DNA from: CAZFQG01 sp964520785
GTDB taxonomy: Bacteria > Planctomycetota > Planctomycetia > Pirellulales > Thermoguttaceae
Assembly (NCBI GenBank): GCA_964520785.1
Contig: CAZFQG010000170.1
Location: 1 to 14,211, forward strand
Reading direction: 5' to 3'
Length of the DNA stretch: 14,211 nucleotides
Of the stretch, positions 7,362-13,828 are shown piece by piece. The position numbers and the translations under genes are program-made. The notes below the pieces were generated by a model. The model saw nothing but the letters and a program-made list of their open reading frames with translations, was not told the DNA's origin and made no database searches. The first letter of the stretch is position 1; each line of letters opens with the position of its first letter.

Positions 7362-7834
7362 TTAACCATTTGCCGTCACCCGGTTTCCGTTTGCGTCGCA
7401 GGACTCGTCGCGGATTGACTCGTCAGAATAATCCGCACCGATTAACTGGCCGGCGCGGTCGTAGGAGTAGGTGACGGTGCCGTCGAGGCTCGTGCAGGAG
7501 ACGAGGCGGCTCAGTTCGGTGTAGCCGCCGGAGGCGATGGCGTCGACCACCCCGTCGGTGTCATGCACCGGCAACATGCCTTGTTCGACGAATTCCGAAG
7601 GCAGGCCGCCGTTGGGCGTCCAGTCGGTGTTGGACGTTTCCTCCAGCAGGAGGGGCTCGCCCGCGTCGGAGTATGTCCAGGCGTAGGAGGCGAGGGTGGT
7701 GCCGCCCTGGTGGTAGAGCAGGCTGACCAGCCGGCCGCAATCGTCGTGGGCACAATCGAACGCGCAATTGGCGCGCCGTCACCACCGGCAGAGGTGGAAT
7801 AAACTAGCTGCGTCCCCGTTTCGACGTTCGACAC
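7362..7834 (-). pseudogene. RHS/YD-repeat protein remnant (3' piece)
   Basis: A fragment of an RHS/YD-repeat protein. The frame open from 7778 to the stop at 7362 reads DDCGRLVSLLYHQGGTTLASY, then AWTYSDAGE, and later GTVTYSYDRAGQLIGADYS and DANGNRV. These are typical YD repeats of large surface or polymorphic-toxin proteins. A TGA lies just upstream (7779-7781). A second frame starting at GTG 7834 (SNVETGTQLVYSTSAGGDG) leads into it, suggesting a frameshift near 7778. RHS proteins usually exceed 1000 residues; here only about 150 remain, with no signal peptide, no core end and no recognisable toxin tip. The remnant starts 12 bases beyond the antitoxin stop and shares its strand. It is a broken gene, not a functional one. 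Confidence 0.75.
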
Positions 7835-7846
7835 CTTTGGCCTTTC

Positions 7847-8251
7847 CTAGGTAGCGGCAAGTTGTCGTTTCTTCTTGCCGGTAGTGTTCTTAGCTGCGGG
7901 CTTCTGCTTCTTGGCTGATCCAGGCGTTGCCACACGAACGGATTTGCTTATCGCCCCGCCGATGTCGCTCTGAGATGCTCCGAGAGACGCAAGGGAACGA
8001 ACGAGTAAATCCACGGAAACGGAGCGATCCGCGGACTCCAACTTCGCGATACGAGACTGGCTTGACCCAATGCGTTTTGCCAGTGCTCCCTGGGTTACCT
8101 TGCGTTGCTTTCGGAGTTCTTTCACCTTGTCCGCAAGGGCGAGCTTGATCTCTACTAAAACCTCTTCTTCGGGAGTGAGTCCGAGGAACTCGGATGCGGA
8201 GCCGATCTTCCAACCGGCCTTTTCCAGCTTCTTTCGTTTGGCGGGATTCAT
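7847..8251 (-). CDS. HigA-like XRE antitoxin
   Basis: A 134-residue helix-turn-helix protein that would neutralise the upstream toxin and repress the operon. Residues about 33-96 form the XRE domain: LADKVKELRKQRKVTQGALA, then KRIGSSQSRIAKLESADRSV with recognition helix around SSQSRIAKLE, and VDLLVRSLASLGA. The N-terminal 30 residues (KAGWKIGSASEFLGLTPEEE) are the usual lead-in of antitoxins paired with Gp49-like toxins. The C-terminus is unusual: a basic, low-complexity tail rich in Lys, Ala and Thr (residues 113-134), which could add non-specific DNA or RNA contacts. Its ATG overlaps the toxin stop by four bases (ATGA at 8251-8248), giving strong translational coupling. It is the second gene of the pair, the HigBA order. 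Function is from family knowledge. Confidence 0.85.
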   Translation of the reverse strand: MNPAKRKKLEKAGWKIGSASEFLGLTPEEEVLVEIKLALADKVKELRKQRKVTQGALAKRIGSSQSRIAKLESADRSVSVDLLVRSLASLGASQSDIGGAISKSVRVATPGSAKKQKPAAKNTTGKKKRQLAAT

Positions 8252-8589
8252 TTTACGGCCTCATCGTAGCCACCGAATCGTCTCTTGCACGCATCAATGA
8301 CTTGCTTAGGGGTTTTTTTGTCCTTCTTCGGAAATATCTCGCCAATTACTACCGCGTCCGGGTCCAATCGGTAGATGATTCGCCAAGTCACTTTCTCGTC
8401 TTGAATGCGTAGCTCGTGGCAGCGGGAACCTATTATTGGCATCGGTCGGCTGTGGGGCAATCCAAGCTTGTCGCCGCGCTGCAATTGACGGAGTAGCGTC
8501 CCCGCCTCAGCCCGAGCTTCTTTGGAAAACGGAGGGGTCTTGACCTCGCCGTCCAGCCATACGAGTGGCTTGTCCTTGCTTCTGCTCAT
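8248..8589 (-). CDS. HigB-like toxin (phage Gp49-like/RelE superfamily)
   Basis: A 113-residue protein of the Gp49-like (PF05973) branch of the RelE/ParE toxins, which mostly cut mRNA on the ribosome. Recognisable parts are VWLDGEVKTPPFSKEARAEA at 10-29, LLRQLQRGDKLGLPHSRPMP at 32-51, then the core strands CHELRIQDEKVTWRIIYRLD at 57-76 and VVIGEIFPKKDKKTP at 80-94. Arg61, Arg70 and the basic 88-94 stretch are candidate RNA-contact residues. Length is normal and the frame is intact, so it should be active. ATG 8589 is the start: the promoter -10 box ends only seven bases upstream, so the mRNA would be leaderless or nearly so. The stop overlaps the antitoxin start. RHS remnants on both sides suggest the pair belongs to a mobile or accessory patch. 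Confidence 0.85.
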   Translation of the reverse strand: MSRSKDKPLVWLDGEVKTPPFSKEARAEAGTLLRQLQRGDKLGLPHSRPMPIIGSRCHELRIQDEKVTWRIIYRLDPDAVVIGEIFPKKDKKTPKQVIDACKRRFGGYDEAVK

Positions 8590-8596
8590 CAGTTCA

Positions 8597-8624
8597 ATAA
8601 TATGTCATATTCGACATAAGTCAA
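8597..8624 (-). promoter_or_regulatory. Toxin-antitoxin promoter with embedded operator
   Basis: On the minus strand TTGACT (8624-8619) and TATTAT (8602-8597) form a sigma70 promoter with a 16-base spacer. TATGTC and GACATA, separated by six bases (8601-8618), form a perfect inverted repeat that fills the spacer and touches both boxes. A dimer of the antitoxin bound here would block RNA polymerase, the usual autoregulation of such pairs. Confidence 0.75.
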
Positions 8625-8743
8625 GGTCGGGAACCAGGAAAAATCCGCATTGAATCGCCGAGGGCGGAACGCGGGTGAATTGGCGGGCGACCGTGGATCC
8701 AATCTGAATGACAGCTCGAATAGGCCAACAGTTCCGGAATTGT

Positions 8744-8827
8744 TCGGTACAGCCCGTCGTAGGTATAATCCTCGTCGAACGCGGCGTGAAGTTCATTATC
8801 CCGGCTCATCCGGTTGCCCATGCGGTG
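8744..8827 (-). pseudogene. RHS/YD-repeat remnant (5' piece)
   Basis: On the minus strand this short stretch reads HRMGNRMSRDNELHAAF and then DEDYTYDGLYR, which matches the GNRxxRxN...FDExYTYDGL pattern of planctomycete-type RHS/YD-repeat proteins. Resemblance stops abruptly after the codon at 8744-8746. The frame runs on without family resemblance to a stop at 8621-8623, next to the toxin promoter. Upstream the frame is closed by a TAG near 8900. It lies on the same strand as the RHS piece at 7362-7834 but on the other side of the toxin-antitoxin pair. Confidence 0.6.
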
Positions 8828-8829
8828 CG

Positions 8830-8985
8830 CGGAGCGGCTACTATTCTTTGCCGCCCCGGTGGGGTTGTCTCCGTTGCCTGTTGTTTGCCGTGCAATCCCA
8901 AAGGTTTTCTATCGGCATTCGCCCCCCCTTAAGAGTTGCATTGAGGGCCGTGCATTTCCTTCGGCGGGGGCCTTTGGACCGGGTG
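8830..8985. other. Noncoding stretch before the regulator gene
   Basis: I see no gene, RNA or clear repeat here. Short frames on both strands have no resemblance to known families. It probably holds the decayed upstream edge of the RHS remnant, running into the promoter at 8986. Confidence 0.4.
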
Positions 8986-9014
8986 TTGACCAGGAATCCA
9001 CTTTTGTGTAAAAT
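8986..9014 (+). promoter_or_regulatory. Sigma70 promoter of the regulator and downstream operon
   Basis: TTGACC (8986-8991) and TAAAAT (9009-9014) are near-consensus -35 and -10 boxes with an ideal 17-base spacer. Transcription should begin around 9020-9022, only 7-9 bases before the ATG at 9029, so the leader is very short. ATGT-CGCA-ACAT (9013-9024) is a small inverted repeat overlapping the -10 box and start site, a possible autoregulatory operator. Confidence 0.75.
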
Positions 9015-9028
9015 GTCGCAACATACGG

Positions 9029-9625
9029 ATGAACCTTGTAGAATTAGCACAACGAATCAAGGCGCGACGTCGCGAACGGAACCTCACCCTGGAACAAGTC
9101 GCCTCGCGGACGGGGTTGACTCGGAGCGTCTTGTCCAAGGTGGAGAACTTCCGCGTGACCCCGTCGCTCCCCGCGTTGGGGAAGATCGCCCTGGCCTTGG
9201 GAACGAGCGTCTCGGAGTTGACCGAGGGCCTGGATGAGCGGCCCCACCTAGTGATCGTCCGTCAGGGTGAGGGGGTGAAGGTGGAGAGAGACCAACCGGA
9301 GTCGCGGATCGTCTACGAATCGCTGGCGCACGACCGCTACGGCAAATCGATGGAGCCGCTGCTGTTGCGCGTCCCGGCGGGTACCGCTCGGAAGGAGGCG
9401 TTGAAGCACGACGGCGAGGAATTCCTCTACGTTCTCAGCGGCCGCGTCGAGCTGGAATACGGTGGCGAGGTTCATCCGCTACACTCGGGCGACAGTGCCT
9501 ACTTCGACGGCCGGGTGGAACATCGCCTGGTGAATTCCGGCGTCACGTCGGCCGAGGTACTCTCGGTCTTCGCCGGCGTCGGGCGGGGGGAATTCCCCGT
9601 CAACGGTAATTCGGAGATTAGTTGA
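9029..9625 (+). CDS. XRE-family regulator with C-terminal cupin domain
   Basis: A 198-residue transcription factor. Residues 5-67 are a Cro/C1-type helix-turn-helix (LAQRIKARRRERNLTLEQVA, SRTGLTRSVLSKVENFRVTP, LPALGKIALALGTSVSEL). Residues 105-183 are a single cupin barrel. Cupin motif 1 is KHDGEEFLYVLSGRVEL, with His127 and Glu131; motif 2 is HSGDSAYFDGRVEHRLVNSG, with His165. The usual first His of the HxH pair seems to be lost, so metal binding may be changed or absent. Regulators of this type bind a small metabolite in the cupin and control an adjacent catabolic operon. Here five metabolic genes follow on the same strand, so it is the likely local regulator. The start is ATG 9029; the leader is short and no Shine-Dalgarno sequence is evident. 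The stop is 33 bases before the next gene. Confidence 0.9.
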   Translation: MNLVELAQRIKARRRERNLTLEQVASRTGLTRSVLSKVENFRVTPSLPALGKIALALGTSVSELTEGLDERPHLVIVRQGEGVKVERDQPESRIVYESLAHDRYGKSMEPLLLRVPAGTARKEALKHDGEEFLYVLSGRVELEYGGEVHPLHSGDSAYFDGRVEHRLVNSGVTSAEVLSVFAGVGRGEFPVNGNSEIS

Positions 9626-9658
9626 GATTCAACTTAACCATTAGGGAGTGATAAACGC

Positions 9659-10555
9659 ATGGCGCGAGAGCCGGAAATCAAGAGAAAAACGGCCATTTCC
9701 TACAAGACGGAAGAAAAGACCGTTTTGCGAGGATACGATTTGAGCGAGTTGGCCGAGGCGGGATACTCGTTCTGTGACGCGATGTTCATTCTCTTTCAAG
9801 ACCGCATCCCGACGGCCAATGAAGAGAAGATGCTGAAGTACGAAATGGGGGAGTTCCTGGAACACTCGATGTCCCCCTCGGCTGCCGCGGCCATTTCCGT
9901 GATCGCCGGCCGGCCCAATCTCCCCTGCGCGGTCGCCGCCTCGGTGATGACCTTCGGCGGCGTCCACGGACCGGGAGCGGCCCACGGTTACATGATGAAC
10001 AAGTACATCGAACGGGCTCGCGTGGAGGGCAAGTCGTTGGACGAGATGGCCAAGATTCTCGTCGACGAATACATGGACAATAAGAAGCCGGTGATGGGAA
10101 TGGGCCAGCCCCAGCATACCGACGGCGACCCTCGCGCGGAGCCGACCCACGTCAAGCAGGAGGAACTGGGCGTGGACGGGGTCTATCTGGAATTCCAGAG
10201 GGCGATCGAGAAGCATTTCCATGCGCGGCGCGAGGCCGACGGCCGCCGTCGCATCGGAGTCAACGTGGTGGGAGCCGGCAACACGGCCCTGTGCGATATC
10301 GGTTTTTCGCCGAACGCCGCCTGGTGCATCGGAAGCGTGTCTCGCGCATACAGTTGCGCGGCCCACGCTTTGTACAACATGAAAAAGGGCCGCGCCTGGG
10401 CCGCTTCGAAGGCCGAGCCGATGGTACAAATGCTCGATCTCTCGATGATCAAGTACATCGGTCCGGAAGACCGCGAGGTTCCCTCTCAGGAAGAGCGGCA
10501 AGAGTACGCGAAGAAGCAGAAGGAAGAAGGCGAGTACAGGAAATGGGTAATATGA
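9659..10555 (+). CDS. Citrate synthase/citryl-CoA lyase family protein, first of a pair, active site degenerate
   Basis: A 298-residue protein of the short citrate synthase-like family that includes citryl-CoA lyases. Landmarks: RGYDLSELAEAGYSFCDAMF at 24-43, AVAASVMTFGGVHGPGAAHG at 91-110, GMGQPQHTDGDPRAE at 147-161, LGVDGVYLEF at 170-179, VNVVGAGNTALCDIGFSPN at 201-219, and SCAAHAL at 232-238. By alignment to the family, His103 keeps the first catalytic His (HGGA motif). The second His (GFGH) is Gln150 and the catalytic Asp (NVDG) is Val204. The enzyme can therefore hardly work by the classical mechanism. ATG 9659 follows AGGGAG at 9643-9648. The C-terminus is charged and overlaps the next gene's start in ATGA. 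It may form a hetero-oligomer with the second copy. Family assignment is firm; activity is open. Confidence 0.85.
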   Translation: MAREPEIKRKTAISYKTEEKTVLRGYDLSELAEAGYSFCDAMFILFQDRIPTANEEKMLKYEMGEFLEHSMSPSAAAAISVIAGRPNLPCAVAASVMTFGGVHGPGAAHGYMMNKYIERARVEGKSLDEMAKILVDEYMDNKKPVMGMGQPQHTDGDPRAEPTHVKQEELGVDGVYLEFQRAIEKHFHARREADGRRRIGVNVVGAGNTALCDIGFSPNAAWCIGSVSRAYSCAAHALYNMKKGRAWAASKAEPMVQMLDLSMIKYIGPEDREVPSQEERQEYAKKQKEEGEYRKWVI

Positions 10556-11580
10556 AAGACAAATCGATCGGCAATCTGGACGACCCCCGGATGCCCTATG
10601 ATTATAGCAAGCGGGAATACGGCACGGTTCCGGTGGACGACCGGCCCTCGTTCCGGTGGGTTTCCGAGGTCGCGTACAAGAACGTCCACCGCATTGTCGC
10701 GCGCGGTTACGACACGACCGAACTGATGGAGCAAGGCTACGGTATCGTCGACGTCCTGTTCGTCGACTTCCAGTCGCGCATTCCCCTGGTTGAAGAAGAG
10801 CGGATGTTGAACTACATCATGATTCTCAGCCTGGAGGACGGCCTTTCGATCCCCGCCGTGATGTCGCGCATGGTCGCCCAAACGAAGACCTTCCTCACAC
10901 AAGCATGCGGCGCGTCGATCTTAACCTTCGGGCACGCCTATGGCGCCTATTCCGAGTTCGGGAACATGTTGGAGGACTACCTGGCGCGAGCCGAAGCGCA
11001 AGGCCTGTCCCTGGCGGAGGCGGCACGGGTGCTGGTGGAGGAAAAAAGGAACTCCGAAGCGCTCGGCGTTTCGAACCTGATGCTCGAGGATCCGGCGGCC
11101 AACCGGGTGTTCGCTCGTGCCGAAAAACTCGGCGTCGCCGGCAAGTACATCGCGTTCACCAAGGAGATTGTCAAGGCGGCTCGGGAGCGTTTCGGCGAGC
11201 CGGTCGACCTGGACATGCTGGGCGCCACCGGCGCGGCGATGATGGACCTGGGGTTCTCGCCGGAGGCCACCTGGGCGATAATCGCCGTTACCCGCTCTTT
11301 CGCGGCGGGAGCGCACTACATCGAGGAATTGGAGGGAGGAACGTTCACGCGGCTCGGGGAGGCGCTGACGCCCAAGGAGTGGTACAATGGTCCCGCCGAC
11401 CGCCCGGTGCCGCCGTTGGCCGAGCGAGACAAGATCGCCAAGCCCGCGCAGACCCATTCTCCCGCGGAATGGAGAAAGGCGTTTGACGAACGCAAAAAGA
11501 TTTCCGGCAGCGGATTCGCCATCGTCGAAGAGATTGAAGATCCCAGCAAGAAGACGGGAACCAAGAGCGTAGGAAGGTAG
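10552..11580 (+). CDS. Citrate synthase/citryl-CoA lyase family protein, second of a pair, all catalytic residues replaced
   Basis: A 342-residue paralogue of the preceding protein. Landmarks: ARGYDTTELMEQGYGIVDVL at 50-69, ILTFGHAYGAYSEFGNML at 123-140, LGVSNLMLEDPAANRVF at 171-187, LGVAGKYIAFTKEI at 193-206, LDMLGATGAAMMDLGFSPE at 220-238, AAGAHYIEEL at 251-260, YNGPADRPVP at 278-287. The GVAGKY, DLGFSP, AHxxEE and C-terminal YxGPxxRPxP blocks are diagnostic of the family. At the three catalytic positions it has Tyr130 (for His), Ser174 (for His) and Leu223 (for Asp), so classical citrate synthase or citryl-CoA lyase chemistry is unlikely. It has an N-terminal extension of about 40 residues and a charged C-terminal tail. 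ATG 10552 is chosen because it makes the ATGA overlap and has AGGA ten bases upstream; ATG 10543 is too close to that site. A structural or substrate-binding subunit is one possibility. Confidence 0.85.
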   Translation: MKDKSIGNLDDPRMPYDYSKREYGTVPVDDRPSFRWVSEVAYKNVHRIVARGYDTTELMEQGYGIVDVLFVDFQSRIPLVEEERMLNYIMILSLEDGLSIPAVMSRMVAQTKTFLTQACGASILTFGHAYGAYSEFGNMLEDYLARAEAQGLSLAEAARVLVEEKRNSEALGVSNLMLEDPAANRVFARAEKLGVAGKYIAFTKEIVKAARERFGEPVDLDMLGATGAAMMDLGFSPEATWAIIAVTRSFAAGAHYIEELEGGTFTRLGEALTPKEWYNGPADRPVPPLAERDKIAKPAQTHSPAEWRKAFDERKKISGSGFAIVEEIEDPSKKTGTKSVGR

Positions 11581-11663
11581 CCGTCGACGACGGGGCGGAC
11601 GACCGCTCGCGTCCTCGGTTCTAACACGATTCAAACACCAGATTCCGGTAAAGCGATTCTATA

Positions 11664-13052
11664 ATGGAAGACAACATCCAGGAAATGTACGCCAGAGCGC
11701 GCAAGGCGTTCGAGATCGTCGAGCATTGGCCCCAGGAGAAAGTGGACGAAATGGTTTTGGCGGCCGGTTGGGAGTGGCAGAAGCCCGAAACGGCCAAGGC
11801 ACTGGCGCGATTGGCCGTCGATGAATCGAGGATCGGCGTATACGAGGACAAGGTCGCCAAGATCCAGAGCAAGACGCGCGGCAGCCTTTGGGACATGCAC
11901 GGCGTGAAGACGTGCGACATTGTCGAGGAAATCCCGGAGAAGGGGCTGGTCAAATTCGCCAAGCCCATGGGCGTGATCGCCAACGTGGTCCCCTGCACCA
12001 ACCCCGAATCGACCATCTCCGCCCTGGGCGTGAGCATTCTGAAGACCCGGAACGCGATGATCGTTTCGCCCCACCCGCGGACGCAGGGGAGTTCCTATCT
12101 CACCTGCGAGCACGGCCGTAAGGCGCTGCGCAAGATCGGTGCGCCGGAGGATCTGATCCAGTGCATCAAGAACACGAGCCGGGAGAAGACGGCCGAGCTG
12201 ATGAGCGTTTGCGATTTCGCGATCGCCACCGGCGGCGCCGCGCTCGTGAAGGTGGTCTACGCCGCCGGAAAGCCCTGCCAGACGGTGGGGGCCGGCAACG
12301 TGGTGTCCATCGTGGACGAAACGGCCGACCCCAAGGCGGCCGCGGCCAAGATCGTCAAATCGAAAATCGCCAACAATTCCGCCTCCTGCTCGTCGGAAAA
12401 CGCCGTGGCCATCCACGAATCGATCTACGACGAGATGATCGGGGCCCTCAAGGCCGAAGGGGGCTATTTGTGCGATACCGAGGAACGCGAGAAACTACGC
12501 GCGATGATGTGGCCCGACGGGAAGAGCCTCAATCGCGAAGTCGTGGCGAAGCCGGCGATGGTTCTTGCCGAGATGGCCGATCTGGAAGTCCCGGAAAAGA
12601 CCCGGTTCATCATGGTCTTGGGCGAGAAGCCCGGCCCCGAGGACCGGTTCTCCGGCGAGAAGATCTGCCTGGTGCTCACCGTCTGGAAGTGGACCGATTT
12701 CGACGAAATCGTAGACCGGGTGGGTAAGATGCTGAAATTCTCCGGCGAGGGGCACTCTGTGTCGCTCCACAGCGAACGGCGCGAGCGGCAGTTGGAACTG
12801 GCCCGGCGGTCCAACGTCGGCCGGGTCAACTGCAACATGCCCCACGCCATGGCCAACAGCGGAAGTTGGTTCAACGGCCAGCCCTTTACCGATTCGCTGG
12901 GGTGCGGAACGTGGGCCGGCAACATCACCAGCGACAACATCAACTACCGCCACTTCCTCAACTACACGTGGCTGTCCACGCCGATCGAGGAATACGTTCC
13001 CTCGGACGAAGATATCTTCGGAACCTATTTGGAAAAATGGGGGCGTGACTGA
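11664..13052 (+). CDS. CoA-acylating aldehyde dehydrogenase (sulfoacetaldehyde/AdhE-type)
   Basis: A 462-residue aldehyde dehydrogenase of the CoA-acylating branch (aldehyde + CoA + NAD(P)+ to acyl-CoA). MGVIANVVPCTNPEST at 102-117, LKTRNAMIVSPHPR at 126-139 and GAGN at 209-212 are the cofactor-binding landmarks shared with AdhE and EutE-type enzymes. The catalytic Cys242 sits in NNSASCSSEN, the place of the AdhE FDNGxxCASE motif. The C-terminal block (SWFNGQPFTDSLGCGTWAGN at about 393-412, then NYRHFLNYT) closely resembles acylating sulfoacetaldehyde dehydrogenase (SauS). No catalytic residue is missing. It is probably soluble. The 83-base gap before it has only a weak ribosome site (GGTAAAG), and its end overlaps the HAD gene by 8 bases. 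It could make the acyl-CoA that the citrate-synthase-like proteins bind; the real substrate is unknown. Confidence 0.9.
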   Translation: MEDNIQEMYARARKAFEIVEHWPQEKVDEMVLAAGWEWQKPETAKALARLAVDESRIGVYEDKVAKIQSKTRGSLWDMHGVKTCDIVEEIPEKGLVKFAKPMGVIANVVPCTNPESTISALGVSILKTRNAMIVSPHPRTQGSSYLTCEHGRKALRKIGAPEDLIQCIKNTSREKTAELMSVCDFAIATGGAALVKVVYAAGKPCQTVGAGNVVSIVDETADPKAAAAKIVKSKIANNSASCSSENAVAIHESIYDEMIGALKAEGGYLCDTEEREKLRAMMWPDGKSLNREVVAKPAMVLAEMADLEVPEKTRFIMVLGEKPGPEDRFSGEKICLVLTVWKWTDFDEIVDRVGKMLKFSGEGHSVSLHSERRERQLELARRSNVGRVNCNMPHAMANSGSWFNGQPFTDSLGCGTWAGNITSDNINYRHFLNYTWLSTPIEEYVPSDEDIFGTYLEKWGRD

Positions 13053-13773
13053 ACCTATAAAAGCGATTCTGTTCGACTTCGGCCAAACCCTGGTCGACTC
13101 CGCCGACGGATTTCGCGCGGCCGAGAAAGAAGCCCAAGTCCGAATCCTGAATGACCTGACCGCGCGCGCCCCCGACGCGATTTCCCACGATGAGTTCCTC
13201 GCGGAATACAGGAGATTACGAAAAGAGTATCAGGCCGATTCGCGCTATTCGCGGAAGGCGATTTGGCGGGCGGTGTACGATCGGTTCGCCTGCCCGGCCG
13301 AGGCGGGCGTTCTTGAACATTGGGAGAACGCCTACTGGCGACGCGTGACGGAAATGACGGCTCCTTTTCCGGAGACGTCCGACGTTTTGGAGATTCTCGG
13401 AAAAAAGTATCGCCTCGGGCTGATTACCAATACCCAAGGACAACCCCGCGCCGGCACTCACCGGCTTGCCGAGTTCCCTGAATTGGAACGCCATTTCGAG
13501 GTGATCGTCGTCGCCGGCGAGTCGGAGATCCCCGCGAAGCCCGACCCCGCGCCGTACCGTTTGTGCCTCGCCGAACTCCGCGTCGAAGCCGCCGAGGCCG
13601 TCTACGTGGGGGACGACTGGCGCAACGACGTCATGGGGGCCCGCGAGGCGGGTCTTTGCGCAATTTGGCTCAAGCACCTCGCGGTCGGACGCAACTGGCC
13701 GAAGGTGGAAACGGACGTGCCGACGATCACCACCCTGTCCCCGCTTTTGGATTTGGAGTCTCTGTTCGTTTAG
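13045..13773 (+). CDS. HAD-superfamily (subfamily IA-like) protein
   Basis: A 242-residue haloacid dehalogenase-like protein. Motif I is ILFDFGQTLVDS (8-19) with nucleophile Asp11; the second Asp of the phosphatase DxD is replaced by Gly13. Motif II is LGLITNTQG (threonine in ITNT), motif III Lys in PAKPDPAPY, and motif IV VYVGDDWRNDVMGAREAG. A helical cap lies between motif I and motif II (about 20-105). Family members are mostly phosphatases, phosphonatases, dehalogenases or phosphomutases; the Gly at D+2 occurs in some active relatives, so loss of activity should not be assumed. The start is GTG 13045 inside the end of the aldehyde dehydrogenase gene, with GGGGG just upstream, giving the complete motif I. 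It is followed after 55 bases by a zinc alcohol dehydrogenase. The substrate is unknown. Confidence 0.88.
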   Translation: MTEPIKAILFDFGQTLVDSADGFRAAEKEAQVRILNDLTARAPDAISHDEFLAEYRRLRKEYQADSRYSRKAIWRAVYDRFACPAEAGVLEHWENAYWRRVTEMTAPFPETSDVLEILGKKYRLGLITNTQGQPRAGTHRLAEFPELERHFEVIVVAGESEIPAKPDPAPYRLCLAELRVEAAEAVYVGDDWRNDVMGAREAGLCAIWLKHLAVGRNWPKVETDVPTITTLSPLLDLESLFV

Positions 13774-13828
13774 AGGCTCCTCGTGAGCGATACGGACGAA
13801 GACCCGGACACGAGGTACCGCGACTACC

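Noticed and set aside
9621..9633. GTTGA-GAT-TCAAC inverted repeat at the end of the regulator gene
   Set aside because: A 5-bp stem including the stop codon is too small to call a terminator or operator, and the genes around it look co-transcribed.
9641..10501. 286-residue minus-strand frame opposite the first citrate-synthase-like gene
   Set aside because: It mirrors a gene with clear family motifs and has no motifs of its own (His/Arg-rich translation typical of antisense frames).
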